A stretch of 64,000 bases of DNA from Cryptomeria japonica (taxonomy: Eukaryota > Streptophyta > Pinopsida > Cupressales > Cupressaceae), in the NCBI RefSeq assembly GCF_030272615.1, contig NC_081413.1, positions 183,472,951 through 183,536,950 on the forward strand. Direction: 5' to 3'. The position numbers were made by a program, and so were the translations under genes. The notes beneath the pieces were generated by a model. The model did no database searches and was not told where the DNA came from. It saw nothing but the letters and a program-made list of their open reading frames with translations. Of the stretch, positions 49,451 to 60,403 are shown one piece after another; the first letter of the stretch is position 1, and every line of letters starts with the position of its first letter.

Positions 49451-51689
49451 TTTTATAGCAAGATCAATTAGGTAGAGATTTAGTGTTTTTAACATAGAAA
49501 AGGTACACATTTATTCTGCTATTATTACATTCATGTGCATGAAAAAAGAAAAAGAAGATTACATCTTCATGATGCAAATTCAAAATAGTAGGAGAGTACA
49601 CATTTAAAAAAAAAATAGTAATCTATTATTACAAATGAATGTACATTGTCTCACACAAGCCGTGAGACTAATTGGTGGTGCAAATGAGTAATAAAGTATA
49701 TACTTGTAGATGCAAATGTAAAGAAAAATGCAAAATAGGGAAGGGTGACTCATCATTGCCTGAATGATGATCCTTCTTCAAGTTGTCTTGTAGCATCTGC
49801 AGTCCTTCACCCATCTTGCATTCAGTTGTGTCTCCTTGTTGTCTTGTACTTGCATTTGATAAGATAATGTGTTAGAGCAATGAGAGCCATCATTCACTAT
49901 CTACATATGCACCTACAAATACATAATCTATCCCTCATGTATATCACAAGAACTAATATCTCATTAGGCCCAAGAGACAAATATCAAATCAAACCATCAA
50001 GAGTAAATCAAATTTGTTTTGTTTTTGTCTAACTTGTTTGTTTCATGTGTAGATACAGGAAAGTAACATGATTGTTTATCAGCTGATTATGAGTGGTGTA
50101 AAATGTGGCTCCCACAAGGGTTGAGCCCAGCTCATAAAGGTTTTTGATTAGTAATGTCCCAAAGAGGTATCGAGATTTTAGTTTGGGACAAATAGTTATC
50201 CAGAGAAATTCTAATGCTTTGATAACCATCATGTCTTAAAGCAAAACCTCGATACCTCAATCAAAGAAAACCACTTCTCAGCATAAGTCTTATATGGTAG
50301 TCTCAATCACCTTCAATGGTGCAATTCAATGGATAATAGTGAGCATGTTAAGACAATATAAAGATAAGCAGAGCAACATTATGGAAGACAAAAGCAGTCT
50401 ATGGGGTTTTGACAGTCTTCACAAAAAAAAGCAATCATGAGCAATTAGTCTCAAGAGCACAACATAATAAAGTTGAAGCTGGAGAAAGACCTTTTCATTA
50501 GCAAAGGACTTGTTACAGTCAAAAGGGTCTGTTATTACAAATGATGTAATGCACAATTAAGATGAGCACAATGAATGTATGCTTCCAAGGTAGTGATGTA
50601 TGGGTCACAATGAGCAACTATCTAGAACAATGATACATGATATTATTTTATAGTTTGATACCAGTAGATATTTCATGCAATGACAATGATCTCATTAGAG
50701 AAATCCCAAAATGATGGACATATCACCAAGAACTCATGACTGTGACAATATACATGCATCATTGTTATAAGGAAAATCACTATGAAAAGCCAGTCCCAGT
50801 TAAATGCAATCATACACCTGTAGGGCAGACCCTGACACAATGTAGTAGATGGAAGAATATGGTCCTTTGTCAAAACAAAGAGTTGGAACCCTTCAAAGCA
50901 CATCCTAAGAGAAATATATTTTATTAAGACAAAATTTGAGGTCTTGAAAAGCTACAACAATCATGGTCCACAGGGGCTAAAACAATGAGATCACATTCAG
51001 CCATAAAGTAGACATGGTCAATGAAAGGACAATGGGCAAGACCATTGACAATTTTATCCATCAAGACAATGAGCATACTATAAGATAATTGAAAGGCACT
51101 ATTGGTGATATCAAGGTAGAACAACCATTAGCATTGAAAGTATAGTCATTTGGTAACCTCATGAGCAGCCAAGTTGAGAAGACAGTGAGAATCTAAAGAG
51201 TAGTCTTAAAAGATGATGTATAGTTTTAGGCAAGTGAGATAGCAGTCCAAGGTGAAGTCTTGTAAATTAATACAATCACATATATACTGATGAAGAAATG
51301 ATAGTAAACAAATAAGAATTATAGCCATCAATGAGGGTATACAGTCATGAAAGGATATCACTATTAGAAACAATTGCACCAGCTAAAGAGAAAGATATAT
51401 TTTGTCTTTTAAATTCTTGACAGTAACGATTGTTAGAGGATTAGTCATCAAGACAACACACAAAAATAACAACTTTAGAAAGGGGGTACTGATAGTCACA
51501 AATTCTAGTGCACACATGAGGATTTTGTGATAAGTATTAAGAGGGAAATACTATGTCAAAGCCATAGTCACAACAACTTAAAAAATAATGGATATATATG
51601 CAGGAAAATAATAAGAACAGTCTTATTGAAGAGACAATGATAGCCCCAAAGATCACTATCTTGATTTCCACAATCTCAAAGCCAAATAG
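49451..51689. other. Unassigned non-coding stretch, left of element E
   Basis: AT-rich sequence without a coding frame or a recognised repeat family. It continues after element E at 56654 and is the landing site of E and, further on, of F. Confidence 0.4.
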
Positions 51690-52480
51690 TGTTGGCATTC
51701 TACACTCTTATGAGAATATTTAATGTTGTCATTGATGGCAACCAACTGGAAATCACCTGGCAACCCACCAACAGTTACTAGCACTGGCAATTGATTCTAC
51801 ATACACTGACAGGCACTTCATCGACAACGGCAACAATGCATATCGGCACTCAAGCCGACATGGAATAAACTTTTGTTTATTGTTTGATAATGTAATTATC
51901 TCTTGTAAAATCTGACATGGCATATGCTAAAAGACTCCTATATGTATGAGATCTTATAGGTCATTTTGATGAAGTGAGAAAAAAGGATAGATGATATTTT
52001 TGTATAAGGTGATAAAGTTGATAGTGAAGGTTTTGGTTATTGACTGAGCTTAAACCGGTACTAAACCTGGCATAGTTGATGCTGATCTGAAGCAGTACAT
52101 TGTATTGGATTTTGATAATCCATTTTGTAAGTTAGTGAGACTTCCATTTTGTAGTTGAGCAGTGAGCTCTAGGCTGTCAGCCTTCCTGCATGTGCAAGTC
52201 CCTCATTGTAAGTAATATTTATTCACTAGCTAGTCAGTGAATATTGTGGGTCACAAATCCCACCAAGGTTTTTACCACACTGGGTTTCCTCATTAATATC
52301 TTGTGTTATGGTGTGTTCTCTATGTTGCATCTGTTATTCTTATTTGCTGCATTAATTCTCATTTACTAGTACACTATTTTTGGATACAAAGTTGTTAATA
52401 AGTTTAAATATTCTCTTCACCAGTTAGACACTAATTGACCCCCCCTCTCAGTATCTTTGTGACTGTCATTGATTGTAACA
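51690..52480 (+). repeat. Element E 5' LTR
   Basis: It starts TGTTGGCATTCTACAC and ends GATTGTAACA. It has the module CACCAAGGTTTTTACC…GGGTTTCCTC (52261-52290) and the C-run at 52439. Confidence 0.9.
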
Positions 52481-52481
52481 A

Positions 52482-52492
52482 TTGGTATCAGA
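52482..52492 (+). other. Element E primer-binding site
   Basis: TTGGTATCAGA directly follows the LTR and is the initiator-Met-type core. Confidence 0.75.
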
Positions 52493-52499
52493 AAATTCC

Positions 52500-55400
52500 T
52501 AAAGGTGTAGCATTTGCAGAAGACCCTAGAATTTATATACATTTCAATATAGAAGAACTAGGTTCTGAGGAACTAATGAAATATTTACAAAAGTAAATTG
52601 TGATGAACATGGTGCTGTTAAACCCGAACATAAAATTGTGGAAACTCTAGGTTTTGTGGAAATTATAAATATCTCTCAATTTCCAGAGGAAGTAGTAAGG
52701 ATTGTATTGAGTAGAGAACATGGAGAATTCTTATTGTTGGATTTTGTCTGTTTACCCACAACAGGCAGCATACCTGATAAAACAAAGAAGATTCCCAACA
52801 ACAAAGTGATAAGCCTAACCGGAGAAACATCTGACAATAGATCACTAAGAGTCAATGATATTAAGGACATCAATGTGATAATTGTAAGTATGGTGCTAGG
52901 TTACAAGGCCACACATACCAGCTGACTTCACATTGTTTCTAGTCTCTATATACACAGTGCTTATGAGATGATAAATAACAATGCAGTGATAGATGTGTGT
53001 GAATGGCTAAAAGATGAGCCTTTTGACAATTTGAAAAAGATCAAAGGAGATAAGAAAGGCACATTCTGCTTTGGAAATCTTTTGGTATGTTTAATGTTTT
53101 ATTTCACTAAAGAGATCCCCGGTACATGACCTAAAGACTTTGGATATGATATACCAGTAGGAAAGCAACTATAGGAATCTTTTACCAGCATGGGAACTGC
53201 TAGAGACAAAAACATAACAGACTACTTCAAAACATTCCAAGCTAACATGAGAACTAGAGAAAGGTTACCACAGAGTGTAGTAGACAAATATAACAAAGAG
53301 ATCTATTTTTTTATTAAAAGAGATGAGACATGGATGGAGGCAGTACTCCCTAGGACTATCTAGGTCATCCAAATGGGATATGAAGTAGATCTTACCATTT
53401 TGGAGACATATGCTAAAGCTTTACTGGAAGCATCAAGAGAACCATCAGAAAAAGTCTTTGGTAGTGCTGAGACTATTGAAGGAGATATAAATTTGTTGAA
53501 GAAAAGGAAGAAAAGAGAAAAAATCATTAGAGATGCTTCTAAGAAAGTGAAGGAAATCAAAGAAAATGTCATGAACATTAGTGGCATATCGGCTAGTGAG
53601 CTTTAAGGACTTCAACCAGAGGTACATATTTCACCAGTTGACACATCTTCTAGAACTGACAGTGAGAAGGCAACAAAGTTTAAAAGAGTTGAAAGGAGGA
53701 AGAGAAAACCTTCACTGTTACCCTCTCATTCCCCTAAGAAAGCAAGGACTCTGAGAAAGAAACACCAAGCAATAAGGGGACCACCCAAGAAACTCACACC
53801 AAAGAAGAAACAACAACCGATTATCCCTTCTTTAAATGATTTATTGAATGAGATAACTGATGATGGAAATTTGGCTAATGTACACAAACTGTATATCACA
53901 TTTAATGATTCTGACAAGGAAAGCATTGAGAACAGTATAATTCTAAAATTGGACATATATAAAAAGGTTTTAATTGAAGTTGTGGATGATTTACAAAATG
54001 AACTATATAGAAGATTGGAAGCAAAAAGGATAGTAGTGATGGAATCAGACAAGAAACTAAAAGTTGAAAAACTTCTAGTTGTACATCCTGTTAATTCAAA
54101 AAATTGATGAATTGATTTTTGAGGCTAACCGATCCATTTTTGCTAGTGGACACCAGCAAGTAAGCTTAATGGAAGGAAGAGTAAAAGAGATTGCAGATAA
54201 TTGGGATATATTTTTTGTGGAGAAGGAAAAACAAGAGGAAATGAACTGACCGAAAAAGACATTTAAAGTGTATTAGAAGGACAAGGACAAGGGAAGAGGA
54301 AAGATTGGTGGAATTCCAAACATCAAGATTACTGACAATCTACCACCACCACCTTTGGATACTGCACACACAGATGATCCACTAGTTATTGACACTGAAG
54401 GTATTACACATGATGATACAAATCCTAAATATGAGATACTATTTACCATGAATGTGGATACTTAGGAAGTAAATATTGTTGTGGACAAGGATAATTCAGA
54501 GGTTAAGGAAGACAATGTTGATAGTGGCAACATGGCAAAGAAACTAGTAGAAACTGTTTAAGTTGAGATCCCAACCCATACAGAGCAACCGTTAGAAACT
54601 AAAAAACCTACTGAACGTATAGATGCTGGCATAGGGCCACCAGAGATAGAGATACTGGTAGTTTAACTTTCAGGAAAACAATCTAAAGTAGAGGCACACA
54701 CTGAAATAGAGAAACTGATAGTCATTGACACATTAAAACAATCTAAGAAACCTTTGTAGGTTGAGATGCAAACCCAGATTGATCCTCTGGAGGAAAATGC
54801 AAGTAAAATGGTTACAAGTGATGGAAATATAGAGGTAATATAGGTAATTGGTTAGACATCCAGCACATCAGCAAGTGAATTTAGGCCTACTAATGTTACA
54901 GAGATACTTTTGGATTCAATAAAAAAGATAATGGATTGCAATGGATTGGCCTACAAGGCAATTGATAACACTATACCTATTCTTAAATTGATTGCACCAA
55001 ATTGTAACATAGATCATATTAAAAATTCTTTAGGTACATTGGACACATTGTCCAAATTTATTGCTGATAATGTAATAACCATTGACAAAGTGAATGAGGA
55101 CATAATAAAGGAGAGAGTTGAAAAAGAGAAGGACAAATTCTTTGAAGACACCATAAAGAAGTGTACAGAACACCTGAATACATTATTACTAACACTGAAC
55201 TCTACAATTTTGGAGTACAAAGAGCTATAGAGGGAAACATACAAACCTCACCTTCTGACATGGGATATAGATAAGGAAATCAGTAAAACACATAAAGAAA
55301 TTGATGGCATAGCTGATAACATAATTGGCTCATCTGGACACAATAATTTTTGAGCAAGAAATGGTAGGTTTTGAGGAAAAATTAGAGAAACTTGAGAAAG

Positions 55401-55640
55401 AAAAGGCAAGGATAAGGTCTAATGCCCGAGAACTTAAAAATAAACTTGGTCCCAAGTTGGAAAATCTTATTTCTCAGAGAATAAAAATATCTAAGGCATT
55501 ACTTTAAGGAGAGAGATCACCAGATTATCACATGCATTATCTCACTGACATGATCCAACAGACTAAGGCAACCTTGAATGACAACAAAAGGTTTATGCAG
55601 AGTCTAAATCTAGTTTTGGCAGATATTTTTTAGATTGTAA
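52500..55640 (+). pseudogene. Element E large unknown ORF (B/C/E family ORF2)
   Basis: Coding sense starts almost at the PBS, with a frameshift near 52600. Family blocks are ISQFPEEVVRIVLSREHGEF (52671), MVLGYKATHTS (52890), DVCEWLKDEPFDNLKKIKG (52996), GNLLVCLMFYF (53077), MEAVLPRT (53335), MGYEVDLTILETYAKALLEA (53373), SLMEGRV (54167) and a C-terminal coiled coil (55360-55490). A basic stretch (KRVERRKRKPS, KKARTLRKKH) may act as a nuclear or nucleic-acid-binding signal. At least ten stops are present, most at plausible glutamine codons. Function unknown; see B and C. Confidence 0.72.
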
Positions 55641-55855
55641 CCAACCGGTTATAGACTTTGAGGTGAAATTTTTGCATTCGTTTGACCATTTTTTACAACC
55701 TTTGTCATTGATGTCAAAGGGGGAGTAGTGGAGAGAAAAATGCTTATTCAGAGGAGATCATTTTCTCAGGAGGAGCACATCTTTTTGGAAACTTTTTGGA
55801 TTTTAGTTTTTGGATTTTTCTCATGAGTGTTGCCATCAATGCCAAAGGGGGAGAT
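55641..55855 (+). other. Element E PPT cluster
   Basis: TCAAAGGGGGAG (55713-55724), CAGGAGGAGCA (about 55767) and the terminal AAAGGGGGAGAT ending at 55855. Confidence 0.7.
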
Positions 55856-56648
55856 TGTTGGGATTCTACACTCTTATGAGAGTAGTTGATGTTATCATTG
55901 ATGGAAACCAACTAGCAATCACATGGCAACCCACTGATAGTTATCGACACTGGCAATAGACTTCTACATCCACCAACAAGCACTTCACTGACAATGGCAA
56001 CAATGCATACCGACACTCAAGCCGACATGGAAAAAAAATTGTTTATTGTTTTATAACGTAATTATCTCTTGTAAAAGATGAAATGGCATATTGTAAAAGA
56101 CTCATATATGTATGAGATCTTATAGGTCATTTTGATGAAGTGAAAAAAAAAGGATAGATGATATTTTTGTATAAGGTGATATAGTTGACAATGAAGGTTT
56201 TGGTTATTGACTGAGCTTAAACTAGTACTGAACCTGGCATAGTTGATGCTGATTTGAAGTAGTGCATTGTATTGGATTTTGATAATCCATTTTGTAAGTT
56301 AGTGAGACTTCCATTTTGTAGTTGAGCAATGAGCTCTAGGCTGCTAGCCTTCCTGCATGTGCAGGCCCCTCATTGTAAGTAATATTTATTCATTGGACAG
56401 TGAGTGAATATTATGTGTCACAAATCCCACCAAGGTTATTACCACAATGGGTTTCCTCATTAATAGCTTGTGTTATGGTGTGTTCTTTATGCTGTCTTTG
56501 TTATTCTTATTTGCGGCATTAATTCTCATTTACCGATACATTGTTTTCAGATATAAAGTTCTTAATAAGTTTAAATATTCTCTTCACCGGTTAGACACTG
56601 ATTCATCCCCCCCTCTCAGTGTCTTTGGGACTATCATTGATTCTAACA
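55856..56648 (+). repeat. Element E 3' LTR
   Basis: It starts TGTTGGGATTCTACAC, ends GATTCTAACA and matches 51690-52480 with scattered transitions. The TSD copy AATAG follows. Confidence 0.9.
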
Positions 56649-56653
56649 AATAG

Positions 56654-57962
56654 TGATATTTTGAGGCTTAAATACAACTAGAAGAAGGCTCAGGATGGAG
56701 TATTAGTAGCCATAAAAAGGGGTATCAAAGTGTAATGCTAGGGTATAGTGCATGATAAATGTGTAAATAAAGGTACAAATCATGCAAAGAATAGATTATA
56801 TTATGTCTTCCTAAGATGGAACAAAGATCACAATAAATCCTTAAGGGTGAATGTAGTGAGTGGAGACATAATACATGAAAAAGATTTCATGAAACCAAGA
56901 ATGAAAAAGTAACAAAATGAGTACGGGGAGTATGACAGTCAATAGCATGAGCACAATGATGTTTTAAGTTTCAATAGCACAATGCAGCCATTACAAAATG
57001 AATAAAGCAGTCACAAATCAAAGACAGTCAGATTGTAAAAAGTAAATAGTTCTAAGAGAAACAATCAGTCACATGAGAGTGCAAAGGAGCAGTAGGGATA
57101 TAATCCTTACAAGATAACAATCATGGAATAATGCCACATAATCATTGTCAAACCATAAGGCTCTATATTCACATTGAGCATGTAGTTTTCAAGTGTATAA
57201 CTATTATGAGAACTTTGAGATCTAGAAGATGTATCTTTAGATTTTAAGAGAAAGCCACTATCAAGAGAACAACCACAAGGAAGATCACTGTCAAAGAGAT
57301 AATAACAGTAAAAGCTAGAAAATAGAGTTAGGGTAGGATAGTTGGCAAACAAGGAGATCACGTCTTAATAGTGAAGTGCAGCTATAAGACTCAATATACA
57401 GTGAATAATAATTAAAGCATATTTCAAGGAGAAGTCTCTGATAAAGAAAGATACAATCAAACCAAAGACAAGGAGCATCATGAAGACTCATAGATAAAAA
57501 TATATAGTCAATAGCATCAAAAGATGAGCAACCTTTCAATATTAAAAGACTAGAAATGCATTCCATACTTCATATTATAATGTCAACTATATACACAACA
57601 TGTAACTCAATTTACGGCTAGGGTACAATGAAAAGAGTAGCCATTTCAACTCAAGGATATTCGAAGCCACAGTATATCACCGAACAACAAGAATGGAAAA
57701 GGTTCTTAAAGTTATAAAAGTCCAATAAGCAAAGCAGTCGTGAACACTGCCAAGGAGGTATTAATGTCATATTTTATGAAGTCCAACTTCTGACTTATAG
57801 AAGCAAATAAAAGGAGGGGATTGTGCCACAATGAGTTCAACATATTCATCATTGAACAACATCTTTTAGCAAGACCAAATAGTACAAGACAGTGCAAACC
57901 TTTTTAGGATGGTTCTTACTCACAAAGATAGCAAAGGAGAAACCCTAGATCTAGAAGATGTA
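56654..57962. other. Unassigned non-coding stretch between E and F
   Basis: It continues the AT-rich sequence of 49451-51689. I see no gene, terminal repeat or coding frame. Confidence 0.4.
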
Positions 57963-59767
57963 TGTCATGTCCCCTCCTGGATCGTTATATATATAAGGAT
58001 AGAAAGAGAGAGACCCTAAATGAAGAAATTATTATTATTAATTAATATAATAATTACTAATGAATGATTAATTAAAATTCATTAATTAAATATTACTTAT
58101 GAAGGTGCATATTACAAAGAGCACAAATGGAGGTGTATTCTTCTATGCCATGCCCCATCCTTAATCATCATATTTTTCCTAACCAAGAAATGTGACCTAA
58201 ATATAGCAATTAAAATATTGTTAATTATTTATTAATTTAATATTTTAATTTATTCATTATATACAAATGATATAATAAAATAAATATAACAATTATTATT
58301 AATTAATTAATATTTCTTAATTCATGATATTCATAAAATGTTTTAATGAAATACTATCACACCATTCAAGTGTCGTAATGATTCTACCACATAAGTTTAC
58401 CTTGATCGTCAAAGGAAGAATCATCTAGTTTTGGATATACGATATGTTCACTAGCCCAATCATTGGTCAAAGACTCGATTAAGACTTGAAGTATAAACAA
58501 TCAATAGTTTATACATTTCAGATAGGATGCAAGCATACCATTTATTATTTATGGGCATCATGGAAGGTTAATACGGATGGCATAAATGATGTCAAAGATT
58601 AAGGAGCCGATTCTTCTCTAAGGAAGTTCACAGAATAGTTTCATCTTAAGACACTGCTACAGTATAGTTTCCAATGAATAACACAAGCGATCATGTTAAT
58701 ATCAATGAGGATATTGATGACTGATTAAGCCATTACAATCGATTAATTTTGGAGCAATACAAGATGAGTTTAGGAAGAGACATCGGACATGTCTCTTGGA
58801 GGCATCCAATCTAATTGCAAAGATATAAGGAGGAAAAAGAAATATAGAAAGGGAAAAAAAGGAGGTGCTTAATACATAGGCTAATATATGAAGTTTGAAA
58901 TGATATTATGCAGAATTTAATAATAAGATATAGGTAGACTGCAATACGTATGACAGTCATTTAATTTCTTTATTGTGGCAGACAAAATCTGACACATGTC
59001 AAGCCTGTCTGCTCTTACAGACAAAATTATAATAACTAATTACATTAGGCAGTGGTGGTGTTAAGCTCTTACAACCAGAATTATAACAACTAATGTTTTT
59101 AGGTAGTGGGACGTTAATAATTTATATAATAAGTTATATATATATATATATATATCAAAATAAGGAATAATATAAATATTGTAAATATGGATATCGATAA
59201 TAATAACTATTAATATCATAATTACTATTAATACAATACTTTTAGAGATTAGTATTAATTCATATAACTAGTAATTAATAAATACATAAATGATTTATAA
59301 ATGAATCAGAACAAGATTAATTGTTTAGTAGGGTAAGAGATGTACAGAATGTAGGCGTAAATAGATATAAGTAATAATATTTTAATATATATATTAATGA
59401 ATATAATGAATAGTTTAATATATATATTAATGAATATAAATAATGAACATTTGAATACATATGTTAATGAATATGTATGAACATAAGTAATTAATACATA
59501 TCAATGAATATTAGGAATATATGTTAAGAAATAAATGTGAATATTGGATAATGAACATTTTTATGAATATATGTTAGGAAATACATGTAAATCGGGAATA
59601 TGTAAATGTGGATTGTGGAATGGAAAATAGTAGTATAATGCAAAAATGTATTATAAATATGATTACATGATGGAGGCTATAGGGGGGAAACTCCCTTAGT
59701 CTAAAGGAGGGATTATGAGAATCCCTAGGGCAGTATATATATTGAATATCTATATGCATATATATGG

Positions 59768-60212
59768 CTTGGTTGACTAAGTTCATCCAAGAAGAGACAG
59801 ATCTGGCTGGTCCCCTCTGAGGACTTGGATGATGGGATGCATCATCCAAGGCAATGAATTGACATATGGTCTTCCTTGGATGGCTTGGGTGTAAGAAATT
59901 ACACCCAAGACAGGAATCAAATTAACCTTCGATTTCCTCGATGGCTTGCGTATAAGAAGTTACACCCAAGACAGAAATCGAATTAACCTTCGATTTCCTC
60001 GATGGCTTGGGTGTAATAAGTTACATCCAAGATAGGAATCGAATTAACCTTCGATTTCCTAGATGGCTTGGGTGTAAGAAATTACATCCAAGACAGGAAT
60101 TGAATTAACCTTCAATTTCCTGGATGGCTTGGGTGTAAGAAATTACATCCAAGATAGGAATTGAATTAACCTTCAATTGCCTAGAGGGCTTGGAACCAAG
60201 ATGGGTTCCAAG
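59768..60212 (+). repeat. Array of eight CTTGG...CCAAG hairpins in F
   Basis: Successive inverted repeats lie at 59768-59791 (imperfect), 59824-59850 (perfect 11-bp arms, 5-nt loop), five in the 61-bp repeats starting at 59884, and 60189-60212 (perfect 9-bp arms, CTTGGAACC/GGTTCCAAG). The first repeat copy pairs CTTGGGTGTAA with TTACACCCAAG around a GAAA loop. Inner arm bases differ between hairpins while pairing is largely kept. Confidence 0.85.
59879..60183 (+). repeat. 61-bp tandem repeat, five copies
   Basis: Units start at 59879, 59940, 60001, 60062 and 60123, each GATGGCTTG...CCTTCRATTKCCT. Differences are few and mostly transitions. Each unit carries one hairpin. Confidence 0.92.
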
Positions 60213-60403
60213 AAGGCGAGCTTCACAACTGCCTAAGGACATGTCCCAATGCTGCACACATATCCTTTTTAAGAATTGAGATTAGTGTAATTAAGTAATT
60301 GAACTTTAATTGCAAATGAGATTAAATATGTATATATTTTTTGTGTTCTAACAATCTGTTTTGCAGGACGATGATCTCTAACTAGTAGGGACATTACAAT
60401 GTA

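Larger units (their letters stand above)
51690..56648 (+). mobile_element. Element E: complete non-autonomous LTR element without ORF1
   Basis: A perfect TSD AATAG (51685-51689, 56649-56653) flanks it. LTRs are 51690-52480 (791 bp) and 55856-56648 (793 bp), TGTTGG...TAACA. The PBS follows at once and a PPT cluster precedes the 3' LTR. The interior (3.4 kb) carries only the large unknown ORF seen in B and C; the zinc-knuckle ORF is missing. It has no enzymes, so it needs trans mobilisation. Confidence 0.92.
57963..60398 (+). mobile_element. Putative solo LTR F (2436 bp)
   Basis: It starts TGTCATGTCCCC and ends GGGACATTACA, giving an imperfect 11-bp terminal inverted match. A perfect TSD ATGTA flanks it (57958-57962, 60399-60403). 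There is no coding frame, PBS or PPT. It is very AT-rich from 58020 to 59560, with many ATTAATTA and TATATA tracts, followed by a hairpin/tandem-repeat block (59768-60212). TG...CA ends and a 5-bp TSD fit a solo LTR; a non-LTR foldback element is less likely. Confidence 0.72.

Noticed and set aside
50029-51124. Short ORFs in the stretch left of element E
   Set aside because: All are under 80 codons on alternating strands, without motifs; expected by chance in AT-rich DNA.
59879-60183. CRISPR-like regular repeats
   Set aside because: The 61-bp units are directly adjacent without unique spacers and lie in a plant solo LTR; it is a tandem repeat.
57963-60398. F as a MITE or foldback DNA transposon because of its terminal inverted match
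   Set aside because: The inverted match is only about 11 bp and imperfect, ends are TG...CA and the TSD is 5 bp, which fits an LTR better.
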